Assembly (NCBI RefSeq): GCF_021083305.1
Contig: NZ_JAJFAY010000001.1
Coordinates: 1 to 64,000 of the forward strand
Direction of reading: 5' to 3'
Source: Haladaptatus sp. DYF46
GTDB taxonomy: Archaea; Halobacteriota; Halobacteria; Halobacteriales; Haladaptataceae
DNA length: 64,000 nucleotides
The notes beneath the pieces were generated by a model. It was not told the origin of the DNA. It saw only the letters and a list, made by a program, of their open reading frames with translations, and ran no database searches. Positions 1 to 7,923 of this stretch are shown here, piece after piece (the stretch's first letter is position 1; each line of letters begins with the position of its first letter). The position numbers were made by a program, and so were the translations under genes.

Positions 1-236
1 CGGGTGTTGCCGTCCGCTCACGCTCCCAACATTCAAGCGTAGCCGTGTCTAAACACTTTTTGAGTAGGTTTGGGAGTAGCATCAATCACTAACTCTTCGA
101 CCTGCTCGTCCTTATCTAGACAGTGCTACGCGACGCTGTATTTCATATACCTGAATTCGGTTTATACGGTGTGGGACGCGACAAAGAATGTCGTCACTGA
201 GTGGTGAAAACGGTCGGGAAAAGCTGAAAACCGAGG
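1..236. other. Left-edge non-coding stretch with a possible gene remnant
   Basis: I see no intact gene here. On the minus strand, 146 down to 33 reads as a 37-residue frame broken by one internal TAG after MKYSVA, continuing HCLDKDEQVEELVIDATPKP and ending at TGA. This may be the tail of a degraded gene, possibly a transposase, but I recognise no family. The codon use is less GC-rich than in the neighbouring genes. Nothing else is supported. Confidence 0.2.
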
Positions 237-404
237 TTACGCCGACGCGGAGTCGATGTCGCCGTTGATTCGAACCAGTGCGTAATCACATTCGGAGCAG
301 TGCCACTTCGTCTTCTCGCCGAGGTGGAGGTTCGTACTCGCACTGCGCCAGAACGTCTGTTCGGTTCCGCACTCCGGGCAGTCGTGTTGCATTTCGAGGC
401 TCAT
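237..404 (-). CDS. Small CPxCG-type zinc-finger protein (55 aa)
   Basis: This 55-residue protein carries two CxxC knuckles, CPECG at residues 9-13 and CSEC at 36-39, about 26 residues apart. That is the layout of the one-domain zinc-finger micro-proteins common in haloarchaea. The reading frame starts at ATG 404 and ends at TAA 237-239. It lies 48 nt downstream of the DHH phosphoesterase on the same strand and could be cotranscribed with it. A zinc ribbon this small usually mediates protein or nucleic-acid contacts; the specific role is unknown. The fold is inferred from cysteine spacing only. Confidence 0.75.
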   Translation of the reverse strand: MSLEMQHDCPECGTEQTFWRSASTNLHLGEKTKWHCSECDYALVRINGDIDSASA

Positions 405-452
405 ACGTGCCCCTCCGTGTCTGACGAAGTTGAAGATACTGGTTTCGCGCCG

Positions 453-1457
453 CTACTCCTCTCCCCGTTCGAGATGCAAGGCGTCGAAAAATCGGTGTAA
501 TACGCGACGGGACGCGAACTGAACGAGTTCCTCGTCGTCGGCGTCCGCGTCGGCGAACAGACCGAGCGGAATCTGTGCACCGGCCATATCGGCGTGTCCC
601 CCCGCGCTTCCGACGTCGCCGAACGCCTGTCGGAGGACGTTGCCCGCGTGAACCCGGGGGTCGATGGACCGCGCACTCATCTCCACGGACCCGTTGACGA
701 CGCCAAAGACGAGCACCGTATCCACGCCTTCGACGTTCAGGAGGTAGTCGGCCGCCTGCGCGAGCGCGTCGCGTTCGGTCGTTCGCCCGGCCGAGGTGGC
801 GAGCGTCGCCCCCCGCTGGACGCGGTTTCGAATCGCCTCGCCGATGGCGTCCACCGTTGCCGGGGAAAACGCCGCACCGTACAGCTCTTCCAGCAGTTCG
901 AGGTCGGCGTGCCGGCAGACGTAGAGTGCGGCCTCGTAATCGTGTGGCGTCGGATTACGAATGAAGTCGATCCGTTCGCGGTGGAGCGCGAACAACAACG
1001 CCGACCCGAGTTGGACGTTCACCTCGATGCCGAGGTCCTGTAGATACTCGACGAGAATGGTCGCTGTCGCGCCGTAATCCTTGCGTACGTCCACGAATTC
1101 GGCCGACGGTTCCTCCGTGGAGTGGTGGTCGATGATGATGTCCGGTTGTACCGAGTCGAGCTCCGTGTGGCCCGCCGGCGTCGAATGGTCGACGAACGCG
1201 ACACGATCGAACTCCTCGGGGTCGAACGTATCGAGGTGGTCCAACTCGACGTGAAGGAGGTTGACGAACGCTCGGTTCTGTTGGTGGGAAATCGCTCCCC
1301 CGTAGAACAGTTCCACGTTTTCCACACCGGCGGATTCGGCGACGACCGAGAGCGCGAGCGCGCTAGCGATGCAATCCGGGTCGGGGTTGTCGTGGCAAAC
1401 GACCGCGAGCGATTCGACCCCCGCGAGGTACTCGATTAACTCCTGGGCGCGGGTCAT
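453..1457 (-). CDS. DHH/DHHA1 family phosphoesterase (NrnA/RecJ-like)
   Basis: This 334-residue protein has the DHH superfamily layout. Motif I is HDNPDPD at residues 22-28, a DHS follows near 90-92, and the signature IIIDHHS sits around 107-113. A DHHA1 substrate domain ends in a glycine-rich GSAGGHADMAGA stretch. These residues bind two Mn ions and cleave phosphodiester or phosphoanhydride bonds. Relatives include oligoribonuclease/pAp-phosphatase NrnA and cyclic-dinucleotide phosphodiesterases, and the length (about 330) fits NrnA-like proteins better than full RecJ. The substrate cannot be told from sequence. It lies in the same direction as orc1 upstream, about 225 nt away. Confidence 0.85.
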   Translation of the reverse strand: MTRAQELIEYLAGVESLAVVCHDNPDPDCIASALALSVVAESAGVENVELFYGGAISHQQNRAFVNLLHVELDHLDTFDPEEFDRVAFVDHSTPAGHTELDSVQPDIIIDHHSTEEPSAEFVDVRKDYGATATILVEYLQDLGIEVNVQLGSALLFALHRERIDFIRNPTPHDYEAALYVCRHADLELLEELYGAAFSPATVDAIGEAIRNRVQRGATLATSAGRTTERDALAQAADYLLNVEGVDTVLVFGVVNGSVEMSARSIDPRVHAGNVLRQAFGDVGSAGGHADMAGAQIPLGLFADADADDEELVQFASRRVLHRFFDALHLERGEE

Positions 1458-1682
1458 GTTGGCTGTTCGACCCGAGAAAGCATCAAAGCGTGGCTGGGTA
1501 TCCGACGGAATTTGGGGAAATAAACTACATGTTGCGATACAAAATCAGGATGAGGGAATGAAAACGGTTCGGTGAAGCTCCGATCACACTTGCCGGGGAC
1601 TGGTGTTCCCTCTTCGAAAGGTCACCGGGTCAATCGCTGGGTCGCTCTCTTCGGTTCTCAGCTCTCTGCCGGTTGCTGTGTC

Positions 1683-2912
1683 TCAAAAGTCGTTCTGGCA
1701 CGCTTGAATGACGAGTTTCGGCTCGTCGTACAGGCTGTTGACCGTGTGCTTTCCCTTCCCTCTCCCGCGCCCTCGCTGGTCCTGTTTGATGAGATCGAGG
1801 AACTCCAGTTCGGTCAACAAATCCCTGACGCGCCGCTCTTTCAGCGGTTCGGAGTCCATCTGCTCACAGATCCGGTGGTACGAATGTTGGACGACTTTGT
1901 TGGGAATCACTGGTTCGTCCTCGTTCGACTGGTGGACCTGTGAGGCGAGTGCGAGTAGCACGTAGCGTGCGTGCGGTGGCTGTTTGGAGATGAGTTCCGA
2001 GATACGGTTCGCCCCTTCGCGGTCCTGTGCGACGTCGACGTGTTCGTCTCGAACGACGGATTTTCGCTCCTCCTCTGCGACTTCGCCCGCGAACCGAAGC
2101 ACGTCTATCGCCTTGCGGGCGTCGCCGTGTTCGCGTGCCGCCAGTGCGGCGACCTTCGGAATCACGTCGGTTTCGAGAACGCCGTCCACGAAGGCGTCGC
2201 GCCGTGATTCGAGGATTTCCCGGAGTTGCGTCGCGTCGTACGGTGGGAAGACGTAATCACGCTCACAGAGGCTGCTCTTCACGCGCTCGTTCAACTCGTC
2301 TTTGTACCGGATCTTGTTCGAGATGCCGATGACGCCGAGGTTACACTCGTCGATCTTCCCGGCCTCGTTCGCGCGCGAGAGGTTCATCAGGAGGTTGTCC
2401 CCGGCGGTGTCACCGCTTTTATCGCCGATTCCTTCGAGTTTGTCCACCTCGTCGAGGATGATGATGGCGACGTCGTACATCTGTTCGAGAACCGTCCACA
2501 ACCGGTTGTAGTACATCGAGGTGCTGATTCCCTGCTCCGGGATGGTCGTACCGCTTCGCTCCTCGTCGTTGAGTTGGGCGGCGATGGATTGGACGACTTG
2601 CGTTTCCGTCGAATCCTGTAGACAATCGATGTAGGCGAACCCGGCGTTGACGTCGTTCCGCCCGGCACGCTGCATCATCTGACGGCTGATGAACTTCGTA
2701 CAGAGGGACTTTCCGGTGCCGGTTTTCCCGTAGAGAAAGATGTTGTTCGGGGTGTTGCCGTTCAGTGCTGGTCGAAGCGCCGTTCCGAGCCGTCGGAGTT
2801 CGTCTTCCCGTCCGATGATTCGGTCGCCGTCGGGGAGGTGTGAGACCTGCAAGAGTTCCTTATCGTTGAAGATAACCGTATCGTCGCCGAAATAATCCAC
2901 TGACTCGGACAT
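1683..2912 (-). CDS. orc1/cdc6 paralogue: Orc1/Cdc6 family replication initiator
   Basis: This 409-residue AAA+ initiator has Walker A GKTGTGKS at residues 62-69, Walker B IIILDEVDK at about 151-158, a sensor-1 region (GVIGISNK), and a C-terminal winged helix from about 310 on that ends with a basic RGRGRGKGK stretch. Archaeal Orc1/Cdc6 proteins bind origin recognition boxes through the winged helix and an AAA+ insertion, and load MCM. The gene is transcribed away from a cluster of origin-box-like repeats that starts 38 nt upstream of its ATG. The first repeat abuts the promoter TATA element (minus-strand TTTTATATAG, 2938-2947), which suggests autoregulation. Haloarchaea carry several such paralogues, each usually paired with its own origin; this one is not assignable by name. 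Confidence 0.93.
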   Translation of the reverse strand: MSESVDYFGDDTVIFNDKELLQVSHLPDGDRIIGREDELRRLGTALRPALNGNTPNNIFLYGKTGTGKSLCTKFISRQMMQRAGRNDVNAGFAYIDCLQDSTETQVVQSIAAQLNDEERSGTTIPEQGISTSMYYNRLWTVLEQMYDVAIIILDEVDKLEGIGDKSGDTAGDNLLMNLSRANEAGKIDECNLGVIGISNKIRYKDELNERVKSSLCERDYVFPPYDATQLREILESRRDAFVDGVLETDVIPKVAALAAREHGDARKAIDVLRFAGEVAEEERKSVVRDEHVDVAQDREGANRISELISKQPPHARYVLLALASQVHQSNEDEPVIPNKVVQHSYHRICEQMDSEPLKERRVRDLLTELEFLDLIKQDQRGRGRGKGKHTVNSLYDEPKLVIQACQNDF

Positions 2913-2950
2913 CTATAGACACGTATGTCGGGAGAGGCTATATAAAACTA

Positions 2951-3167
2951 CCTCCACAATGCCGTTGTAAATATAAGAAACAAACGATAGGGGGTCTCTA
3001 ACACCGTTTTCTGACACCTCGTTGCCGTTGTAACGACACCGGATTGCCGCTGTAACGGCCAGTCGAATGGCGTCGAACGGACACCTCATTGCCGTTGTAA
3101 CGGTCGGAGTCGTTTAAATACGTGTGGATTCGAATTTTGGCTGGGACACCCCGGGTTGCCGTTGTAA
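2951..3167 (-). repeat. Five origin-recognition-box-like repeats (direct)
   Basis: The cores lie at 2959-2970, 3021-3033, 3043-3055, 3088-3100 and 3155-3167. Read on the minus strand, each begins TTACARCGGCAA and most continue into a G-rich GGTGTC end, which is like the G-string of known archaeal ORBs. The first copy has an altered core (ATGCCG) and lacks the GACACC flank. Core-to-core spacing is 63, 22, 45 and 67 bp. The last three are multiples of about 22 bp, or two helical turns, so the sites should face the same side of the DNA. Confidence 0.8.
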
Positions 3168-3424
3168 GTTGGGGGTTGTGGTGGAGGGGAAAGGAGGGTG
3201 AAGATGGAGGTGGTGGAAGAGTGGGTGGGACGAGGGCGAAAATAGGATAACGGTAAAATGTAGGTGGGATATGCGGAACCGTGTGTCGGGGAATTCGATG
3301 GAGGAAACTCCGTTTTTCCGATGCTGAACGTCGAAAGCGTCCCTTACGAATAATGGGAACTTCTACTGGAATCAAGATGCGACTGAGTGCTATCGTTGAT
3401 TTGCGACCCTCCTGCGGAGCAGTT

Positions 3425-3530
3425 AGCGGATTGGCTATTTAATTCTACTGCTTCGACATAGGTGTATCAATTGCTCGTCTCCGAATTATCGCGGGTTATG
3501 TATATTTATTGCCATCTACTCCTCCGTATC
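3425..3530. other. AT-rich stretch, candidate duplex unwinding element
   Basis: This is an AT-rich tract in a GC-rich genome, including TATTTAATTCTA near 3435 and TATGTATATTTATTG near 3500. It lies between the direct origin boxes and the single inverted box, where the unwinding element is expected. It contains no convincing reading frame. Confidence 0.5.
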
Positions 3531-3629
3531 GATCATATGACGACCGGAAAACAGTTCTCTCCGGATTCAAAAACACGCTACCTAACTCCATTTGATGATT
3601 CCTCCGCCCTCAACTCCTCTACCCAGAAC

Positions 3630-3654
3630 TTACAGCGGCAACATGGGGTGTCAG
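3630..3654 (+). repeat. Inverted origin-recognition-box-like element
   Basis: TTACAGCGGCAA followed by CATGGGGTGTCAG is the same element as the five upstream copies but in the opposite orientation. It carries the clearest G-string (GGGGTGTC) of the set and closes the origin on its right side. Confidence 0.75.
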
Positions 3655-3685
3655 ACAGATATCTCTGAATCAGATCGTTTTGGCA

Positions 3686-4171
3686 TTACTCGAACTGCCA
3701 TCTCGTCGCATCGTTCGGGTAGTCACTCCACGCGAAGACGATTTTCGGGCGCACCGCGAAGAATGGTGTTCCGTGGTGAATTCCGTATTTTCCCTGATAC
3801 GCGGAATCGAGGCGTTCTTGCAGGTCCGTGTCGGTGACGCGCTCTGCGACACCTTCGACGATGACGACTGCTTCGCCGCTCTCTCGATGGACGACGACCC
3901 TGGAATCGACTTGCAAGTTCCGGACCCAGCGGGTTCGCTCCCCGCCGCCACAGAAAAGCGAGTCATCGACCCAGACCCCCCACACGGGACGGGCGTGCGG
4001 ATGGCCGTTCGGTCGCGTCGTACAAATCCAGTAGTACGCGTCGCTCGCCATCTGCTCGCGTACGAACGTCCACGAGAGCATTCCGTCCTCCTCCTCGGGG
4101 ATGGCGTAGCTCTGTTCGGTTTCCGGCCGACTCCGAAGCGCATCGAATTCCGCGACGTCGTTCCCCACCAT
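3686..4171 (-). CDS. Pyridoxamine 5'-phosphate oxidase-like (FMN-binding split barrel) protein
   Basis: This 161-residue protein has the PPOX/split-barrel pattern: YYWICTTRPNGHPHARPVWGVW about one-third in, then LFCGGGERTRWVRNLQ, SRVVVHRESGEAVVIVEG, and a C-terminal FAVRPKIVFAWSD. Members bind FMN or F420 and reduce or oxidise varied small substrates, so the substrate is unassigned. I chose the ATG at 4171 (MVGNDVAEFDAL). Upstream in-frame codons exist, but they only translate the 21-bp tandem repeats beside the gene, giving repeated Gly-Ser-Arg-Cys, and are not plausible protein. The gene diverges from the glutaredoxin-like gene. Confidence 0.8.
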   Translation of the reverse strand: MVGNDVAEFDALRSRPETEQSYAIPEEEDGMLSWTFVREQMASDAYYWICTTRPNGHPHARPVWGVWVDDSLFCGGGERTRWVRNLQVDSRVVVHRESGEAVVIVEGVAERVTDTDLQERLDSAYQGKYGIHHGTPFFAVRPKIVFAWSDYPNDATRWQFE

Positions 4172-4210
4172 CGATGGAAGTACGGCGTGAGAACGCAAAG
4201 AGATATCCAT

Positions 4211-4365
4211 CACTCCACGACGACAGCCTCTCACTCCACAACGACTGCCTCTCACTCCACAACGACTGCCTCTCACTCCACAACGACTGCCTCCATTACT
4301 CCGCAACGGTAGCTAGCTATTCCAGGATGGTAGCTCACCGGCCATTCCGGGACGGTAGCTTACTT
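4211..4365. repeat. Degenerate 21-bp tandem repeat array in a divergent promoter region
   Basis: Four near-perfect 21-bp copies (CACTCCACAACGACTGCCTCT and variants) start at 4211, 4232, 4253 and 4274. Three diverged relatives (ACTCCGCAACGGTAGCT, ATTCCAGGATGGTAGCT, ATTCCGGGACGGTAGCT) start near 4298, 4319 and 4344. The period of 21 bp equals two helical turns. The array fills the space between the divergent PPOX and glutaredoxin genes, so it could be a regulator-binding array or simply a minisatellite. Confidence 0.75.
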
Positions 4366-4390
4366 TACGCTCGCGTCCCATTGGTCGTGT

Positions 4391-4633
4391 ATGAGTTCGA
4401 TAACCCTCTATTCGCTCGACGGGTGCCCGTTCTGCCAGAAAGTCCACGACGCGCTCGACGACGCCGACATCGAATACGAGACGGAGTGGGTCGAAGCGCT
4501 CCACTCCGAGCGAAACGAGGTCAAACGCGTTAGCGGCCAACGCGGCGTCCCCGTCCTCGTGAACGAGGATTCGGGCGTCACGATGGCCGAGAGCGACAAG
4601 ATCGTCGAGTACGTGGGGCAGTCGCTCGTATAA
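4391..4633 (+). CDS. Glutaredoxin / GST N-terminal-like thioredoxin-fold protein
   Basis: This 80-residue protein starts ITLYSLDGCPFCQKVHDALD, so the redox CxxC (CPFC) lies in the usual place after the first beta strand. GVPVLVNEDSGVTMAESDKIVEYV follows; its cis-proline (VPVL) and the glutathione-site-like ESDKIVEYV match glutaredoxins and GST N-terminal domains. Haloarchaea generally use gamma-glutamylcysteine rather than glutathione, so the partner thiol is inferred. It ends 19 nt before the cobalamin adenosyltransferase gene on the same strand and is likely cotranscribed with it. Confidence 0.85.
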   Translation: MSSITLYSLDGCPFCQKVHDALDDADIEYETEWVEALHSERNEVKRVSGQRGVPVLVNEDSGVTMAESDKIVEYVGQSLV

Positions 4634-4652
4634 AAATGGAGCGATCACTCGC

Positions 4653-5186
4653 ATGAAAATCTACACAGGACGCGGCGACGCGGGACAGACGGACCTGCAA
4701 AACATGTCCCGCGTCTCGAAGGCCAGTCCGCGAATCGAAGCCTACGGAACGGTGGACGAGGTGAACGCCCTCATCGGACGCTGCCGACCGACGGGTCACG
4801 ACGACGTGGACGAGAACCTCCGCGAAATCCAAAATCACCTTCACATCGTGCAGGCCGACTTCGCCAACCCGGACCCGGACGAGGACGACCCGCAAGTAAC
4901 CGGAGAACACGCCGACCTCCTCGAATCGTGGATGGACGCCTACGACGAGGAGTTGGACCCGCTCACCTCCTTCATCCTTCCCGGCGGAAGCGAAGCGGGG
5001 GCGAACCTCCACCACGCCCGCGCCGTCTGCCGCCGCGCCGAGCGCCGTGCCGTCGCGCTGGCCAGCGAGGAAGACATCAACGACGCCGCCGTTACCTACC
5101 TGAACCGACTCTCCGACACGCTGTTCGTTTTCGCCCGCGTGGTCAACAAGCGCGACGGGGAGCGAGAAGAGAGTCCGACGTACTGA
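4653..5186 (+). CDS. pduO/cobO-type: Cob(I)alamin adenosyltransferase, PduO type
   Basis: This 177-residue protein begins MKIYTGRGDAGQTDL, the N-terminal ATP-binding signature of PduO-type ATP:corrinoid adenosyltransferases. It continues with the conserved RIEAYGTVDEVNALIG, FILPGGSEAGANLHHARAVCRRAER and YLNRLSDTLFVFAR segments. The enzyme transfers adenosyl from ATP to Co(I) corrinoid to make coenzyme B12. The length matches the family and all key motifs are intact. It follows the glutaredoxin-like gene closely. No other cobalamin gene is in the window. Confidence 0.95.
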   Translation: MKIYTGRGDAGQTDLQNMSRVSKASPRIEAYGTVDEVNALIGRCRPTGHDDVDENLREIQNHLHIVQADFANPDPDEDDPQVTGEHADLLESWMDAYDEELDPLTSFILPGGSEAGANLHHARAVCRRAERRAVALASEEDINDAAVTYLNRLSDTLFVFARVVNKRDGEREESPTY

Positions 5187-5278
5187 CGACACTTCTTTTA
5201 CTACAGCGTCCGCTGTTCACACGAAAGCGTGTTCAGTTCTCCCACAAGCTTATGCCCCGGAACCAGTGTTGTGGCGAT

Positions 5279-5500
5279 ATGGCCCCCGCATTCTTCACCC
5301 TCTTCATGGTCGCGTTCGTCGCCATCGGTGCGTTGAACGTGCTGAAACCCCGTGCGATGGCGTGCCACCAGATGCGAGTGCGATACGGTGCGAAGGGAGA
5401 TGTCGAATTCAGCGACTCGCGCATCATGATGCAGCGAGTGATCTCGCTCATCATTCTCGTCGTTGGCGTCTGGTGGATGCTCACCTCGGGATTCTTGTGA
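5279..5500 (+). CDS. Small two-helix membrane protein
   Basis: This 73-residue protein has one hydrophobic helix at about residues 3-20 (FFTLFMVAFVAIGALNVL) and another at the C-terminus (VISLIILVVGVWWML), with a basic loop between them. I chose ATG 5279; an in-frame ATG at 5252 would add nine polar residues. The function is unknown. It lies alone between the cobalamin adenosyltransferase gene and the convergent acyl-CoA dehydrogenase. Confidence 0.65.
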   Translation: MAPAFFTLFMVAFVAIGALNVLKPRAMACHQMRVRYGAKGDVEFSDSRIMMQRVISLIILVVGVWWMLTSGFL

Positions 5501-5540
5501 GGCATAAAACCGTTTTCGTCGTCTTCCCGATTTGCGTGAC

Positions 5541-6683
5541 TTACAGCCCCAGTTCCCGCCCGATAACCAAATGCTGAATCTCGCTGGTCCCTTCGCCGAT
5601 TTCCATCAGTTTGGCGTCCCGCAGGAACCGCTGCGGGGCGAAGTCTTCGGTGTACCCGTATCCGCCGAGAACCTGCACGGCGTCCTCGGAGACCTTCCGC
5701 GCCGATTCGCTGGCGTCGAGTTTCGCCAGCGCGCTCTCGTGGGAGACAGAGTAGCCTTCGTCGTACTTGCACGCTGCCTTGTGGGTCAGCAGGCGCGAGC
5801 GCTCGATTTTGCGGTCCATGTCCACGATTTTGTTGCGGATGGCGTCGAACTTCGAGATGGGCTTGCCGAACTGCTCGCGCTCCTGACTGTATCGGTGGGC
5901 CGCCTCGTAGGCACCTTGGGCGATTCCGGTCGAGAGCGCGGCGATGGAGATGCGCCCCCCGTCGAGCGTTTTCTTCGTCTGTTCCCATCCGTCGCCTTTC
6001 TCGCCGAGCAGGCGGTCCTCGGGAATCCGGCAGTCGGTGAACTGGATTTCACAGGTCGGCGAGGCGTTGAGTCCCATCTTGTCCCAGACGGTCGTGACCT
6101 CGAACCCGTCGTCCTCCTCGGGGTCGACGATGAACGTCGAGATGCCGCCGTAGCCCGCGTCGGAGTCGGTAACGGCTTTCACGAGGACGCTTCCCGCCTC
6201 GCTGGCGTTGGTGATGAACTGCTTCGTCCCGTCGAGAACCCACTCGTCACCCTCCTTCACCGCGGTGGTGTCCATGTCGCTGGCGTCGGACCCGGAACCC
6301 GGTTCCGTGAGCGCCCACGAACCGAGATACTTTCCCTCCGCGAGCGGCGTGAGCCACCTCTCCTTCTGTTCTTCCGTGCCGAACATCTCGATGGGTTTCG
6401 ACGCCAGCGAGATGTGTGCAGCATACGAGAGACCGATGGACCCGGACACCCGGCCCAATTCCTCGGTGACGAGGGCGTACATCAACTGGTCGCCACCCAA
6501 TCCGCCGTACTCCTCGGTGATGGGAACGCCCATCATGTCGAGGTCGGCGAGTTCGTCGAAGATCTCCGCGGGGAACCGGTGTTCGGTCTCTATCTCCTGT
6601 GCAATCGGCTCTATCTCCTCGTCGCAGAACTCCCGAACGGTGTCCCGAACCATCTTGTGTTCGCCGGGAAGGTTGAAATCCAT
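5541..6683 (-). CDS. acd: Acyl-CoA dehydrogenase
   Basis: This 380-residue flavoenzyme has the full acyl-CoA dehydrogenase order: the N-terminal helical domain (VRDTVREFCDEEIEP), WALTEPGSGSDASDM around the FAD/substrate loop, the beta domain (QFITNASEAGSVLVKAV), and the C-terminal helical domain with QVLGGYGYTEDFAPQRFLRDAKLMEIGEGTSEIQ, which holds the catalytic-Glu region. It oxidises acyl-CoA to enoyl-CoA and passes electrons to an electron-transfer flavoprotein. The ATG at 6683 is preferred over an upstream TTG, with a TTTATAG-type box about 30 nt ahead. The acyl chain specificity is not predictable. It is not in an obvious operon. Confidence 0.93.
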   Translation of the reverse strand: MDFNLPGEHKMVRDTVREFCDEEIEPIAQEIETEHRFPAEIFDELADLDMMGVPITEEYGGLGGDQLMYALVTEELGRVSGSIGLSYAAHISLASKPIEMFGTEEQKERWLTPLAEGKYLGSWALTEPGSGSDASDMDTTAVKEGDEWVLDGTKQFITNASEAGSVLVKAVTDSDAGYGGISTFIVDPEEDDGFEVTTVWDKMGLNASPTCEIQFTDCRIPEDRLLGEKGDGWEQTKKTLDGGRISIAALSTGIAQGAYEAAHRYSQEREQFGKPISKFDAIRNKIVDMDRKIERSRLLTHKAACKYDEGYSVSHESALAKLDASESARKVSEDAVQVLGGYGYTEDFAPQRFLRDAKLMEIGEGTSEIQHLVIGRELGL

Positions 6684-6737
6684 GCGCAATTTTTGCGCGG
6701 GTTTCGCTATAAAGACACCGCCATTACTCCGTCATGA

Positions 6738-6970
6738 CGAGGTCTCGTTCATTCCATTCACGAGACCACCGAAGCAACGTACGTCGCTTCGAGCCTCCGT
6801 TCACGTTGCTCACGGAGACACCGCTACAGTGTTGCTGTAGCGAGCCCCCACTCACTACGTTCGTGGGGACACCGAAGCAGGGAAACCTGCTTCGAGCCCT
6901 CGTTCGCTTCGCTCACGAGGACACCGCAGCAGCAACGCCGTTGCGAGCCTCAGCTCTTTCACTCGCGAAC
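6738..6970. repeat. 52-bp-period array of alternating, covarying hairpins
   Basis: The spacers CGAGCC (6790, 6841, 6893, 6944) and GACACCG (6817, 6868, 6920, with a variant ending at 6771) recur every 51-52 bp. They alternate with two kinds of inverted repeat. Type A has a 6-7 bp stem and an 11-nt loop of TC(N6)TTC/CTC form; its stems include CTCCGT/ACGGAG, CCCCAC/GTGGGG and CCTCGT/ACGAGG. Type B includes CTACAG/CTGTAG and GAAGCAGG/CCTGCTTC. The stem sequences differ between units while pairing is kept. The array lies between the divergent acyl-CoA dehydrogenase and RIO-like kinase genes. Confidence 0.8.
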
Positions 6971-7047
6971 TCCGAAATCATCGTCCGCTAACTGACTATC
7001 CTCGACAGCGAGTGTCTTTATCAATAGGGGAGACTAACCAACCTTCG

Positions 7048-7860
7048 ATGGGTATTCGGCGACTGGTTCGCGGCACGATAGAGTGGCCGCGCATCGAGGC
7101 GGTCATTCGAGAAATCGCGGAACGATACGATCGCGAGGAGGTTCGCGTCGAGTTCATCGACGCCGACAACTGGCTCTCGACGCCGTGCGTCGTGGACGAC
7201 GAGTGGTTCGTCAAGATAACCACCGACCAGAACTCACTCGTCCACGCGTTGTTCACCAGTGTTCGAAACCTCGGTGCGTTCAGTAGCGGCACCGAGGGTT
7301 TTTTCGAACACTTCGCCGGACCGGACGAGATGGCCGAACACGAACTCGAAGCCACACGGAAGATGCGCGAAATCGGGCTGAACGTCCCGGCACCGATAGA
7401 GTCGTTCGAGTACGACAACCTCGGCGTACTGGTGATGGAGTACCTCCCGGACTTCGAGACGTTCGAGCAGATGCCCGAAGCGGAGGTGCGTGCGTACGCC
7501 ACGAACCTCTTCGCGGCGCTGTCTCGTATGCACGAGAACAATCTAGCGCACGGCGACCTGCGCGGCGAAAACGTCCTCGTCGCCGACGAGGAGATATACT
7601 TCATCGACGCGACGAGCGTGAACGAGGAGCGAATCGACGAAGCGCGGTCGTACGACCTCGCCTGTGCGCTGGCGTCGCTCACGCCGCTCATCGGTGCCCG
7701 TGACGCGGTGGTGGCCGCCCGGGAGCATTACTCGTCCGAGGAACTCCTCGCCGCCCGCGAGTTCCTCGACTTCGTGAACATGCGCCCGGACCACGACTTC
7801 GACGCCGTGAGCGTCAAAGGCGAAATCGAAAAGCTCGCCGACGCGGAAGGAGGAAACTGA
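7048..7860 (+). CDS. RIO1/ABC1-like atypical serine/threonine kinase
   Basis: This 270-residue protein has an ATP-lysine region (EWFVKITTDQ), an alpha-C-type Glu (EHELEATRKMREIGLNVPAP), a hinge (GVLVMEYLPDFETFEQM), a catalytic loop (LAHGDLRGENVLV) and a metal-binding Asp in place of DFG (IYFIDATSV). This is the compact kinase core shared by RIO and Bud32-like proteins. RIO kinases act in ribosome maturation, but haloarchaea have several divergent copies and the target of this one is unknown. I chose ATG 7048 (MGIRRL) because a TTTATCAATA box lies about 30 nt upstream. The cupin gene follows after 63 nt. Confidence 0.8.
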   Translation: MGIRRLVRGTIEWPRIEAVIREIAERYDREEVRVEFIDADNWLSTPCVVDDEWFVKITTDQNSLVHALFTSVRNLGAFSSGTEGFFEHFAGPDEMAEHELEATRKMREIGLNVPAPIESFEYDNLGVLVMEYLPDFETFEQMPEAEVRAYATNLFAALSRMHENNLAHGDLRGENVLVADEEIYFIDATSVNEERIDEARSYDLACALASLTPLIGARDAVVAAREHYSSEELLAAREFLDFVNMRPDHDFDAVSVKGEIEKLADAEGGN

Positions 7861-7923
7861 GGTTCTTGACGGAAATTTCACATCACCGGAACGCTCTTCG
7901 TTCCGGTCGGTGACTGTCACGAT

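Larger units (their letters stand above)
2938..3655. other. ori: Candidate replication origin linked to the adjacent orc1/cdc6
   Basis: This roughly 720-bp gene-free region sits upstream of orc1/cdc6. It holds five same-orientation copies of a [AG]TTGCCG[TC]TGTAA element between 2959 and 3167 (the first with one mismatch). A G-rich, purine-biased stretch follows at about 3168-3250, then an AT-rich section at about 3425-3530. One inverted copy lies beyond it at 3630-3654. Inverted boxes flanking an AT-rich unwinding region beside an initiator gene is the standard architecture of archaeal origins. Whether it fires, and whether it is a main or secondary origin, cannot be told from sequence. Confidence 0.8.

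Noticed and set aside
4172-4306. N-terminal extension of the PPOX-like protein through the 21-bp repeats
   Set aside because: It only translates tandem DNA repeats into repeated Gly-Ser-Arg-Cys; the family starts near the ATG at 4171.
5532-6737. 400-codon open frame antisense to the acyl-CoA dehydrogenase gene
   Set aside because: GC-rich third positions leave the opposite strand open; the product is Arg/Val-rich with no family pattern, and the other strand clearly encodes a known enzyme.
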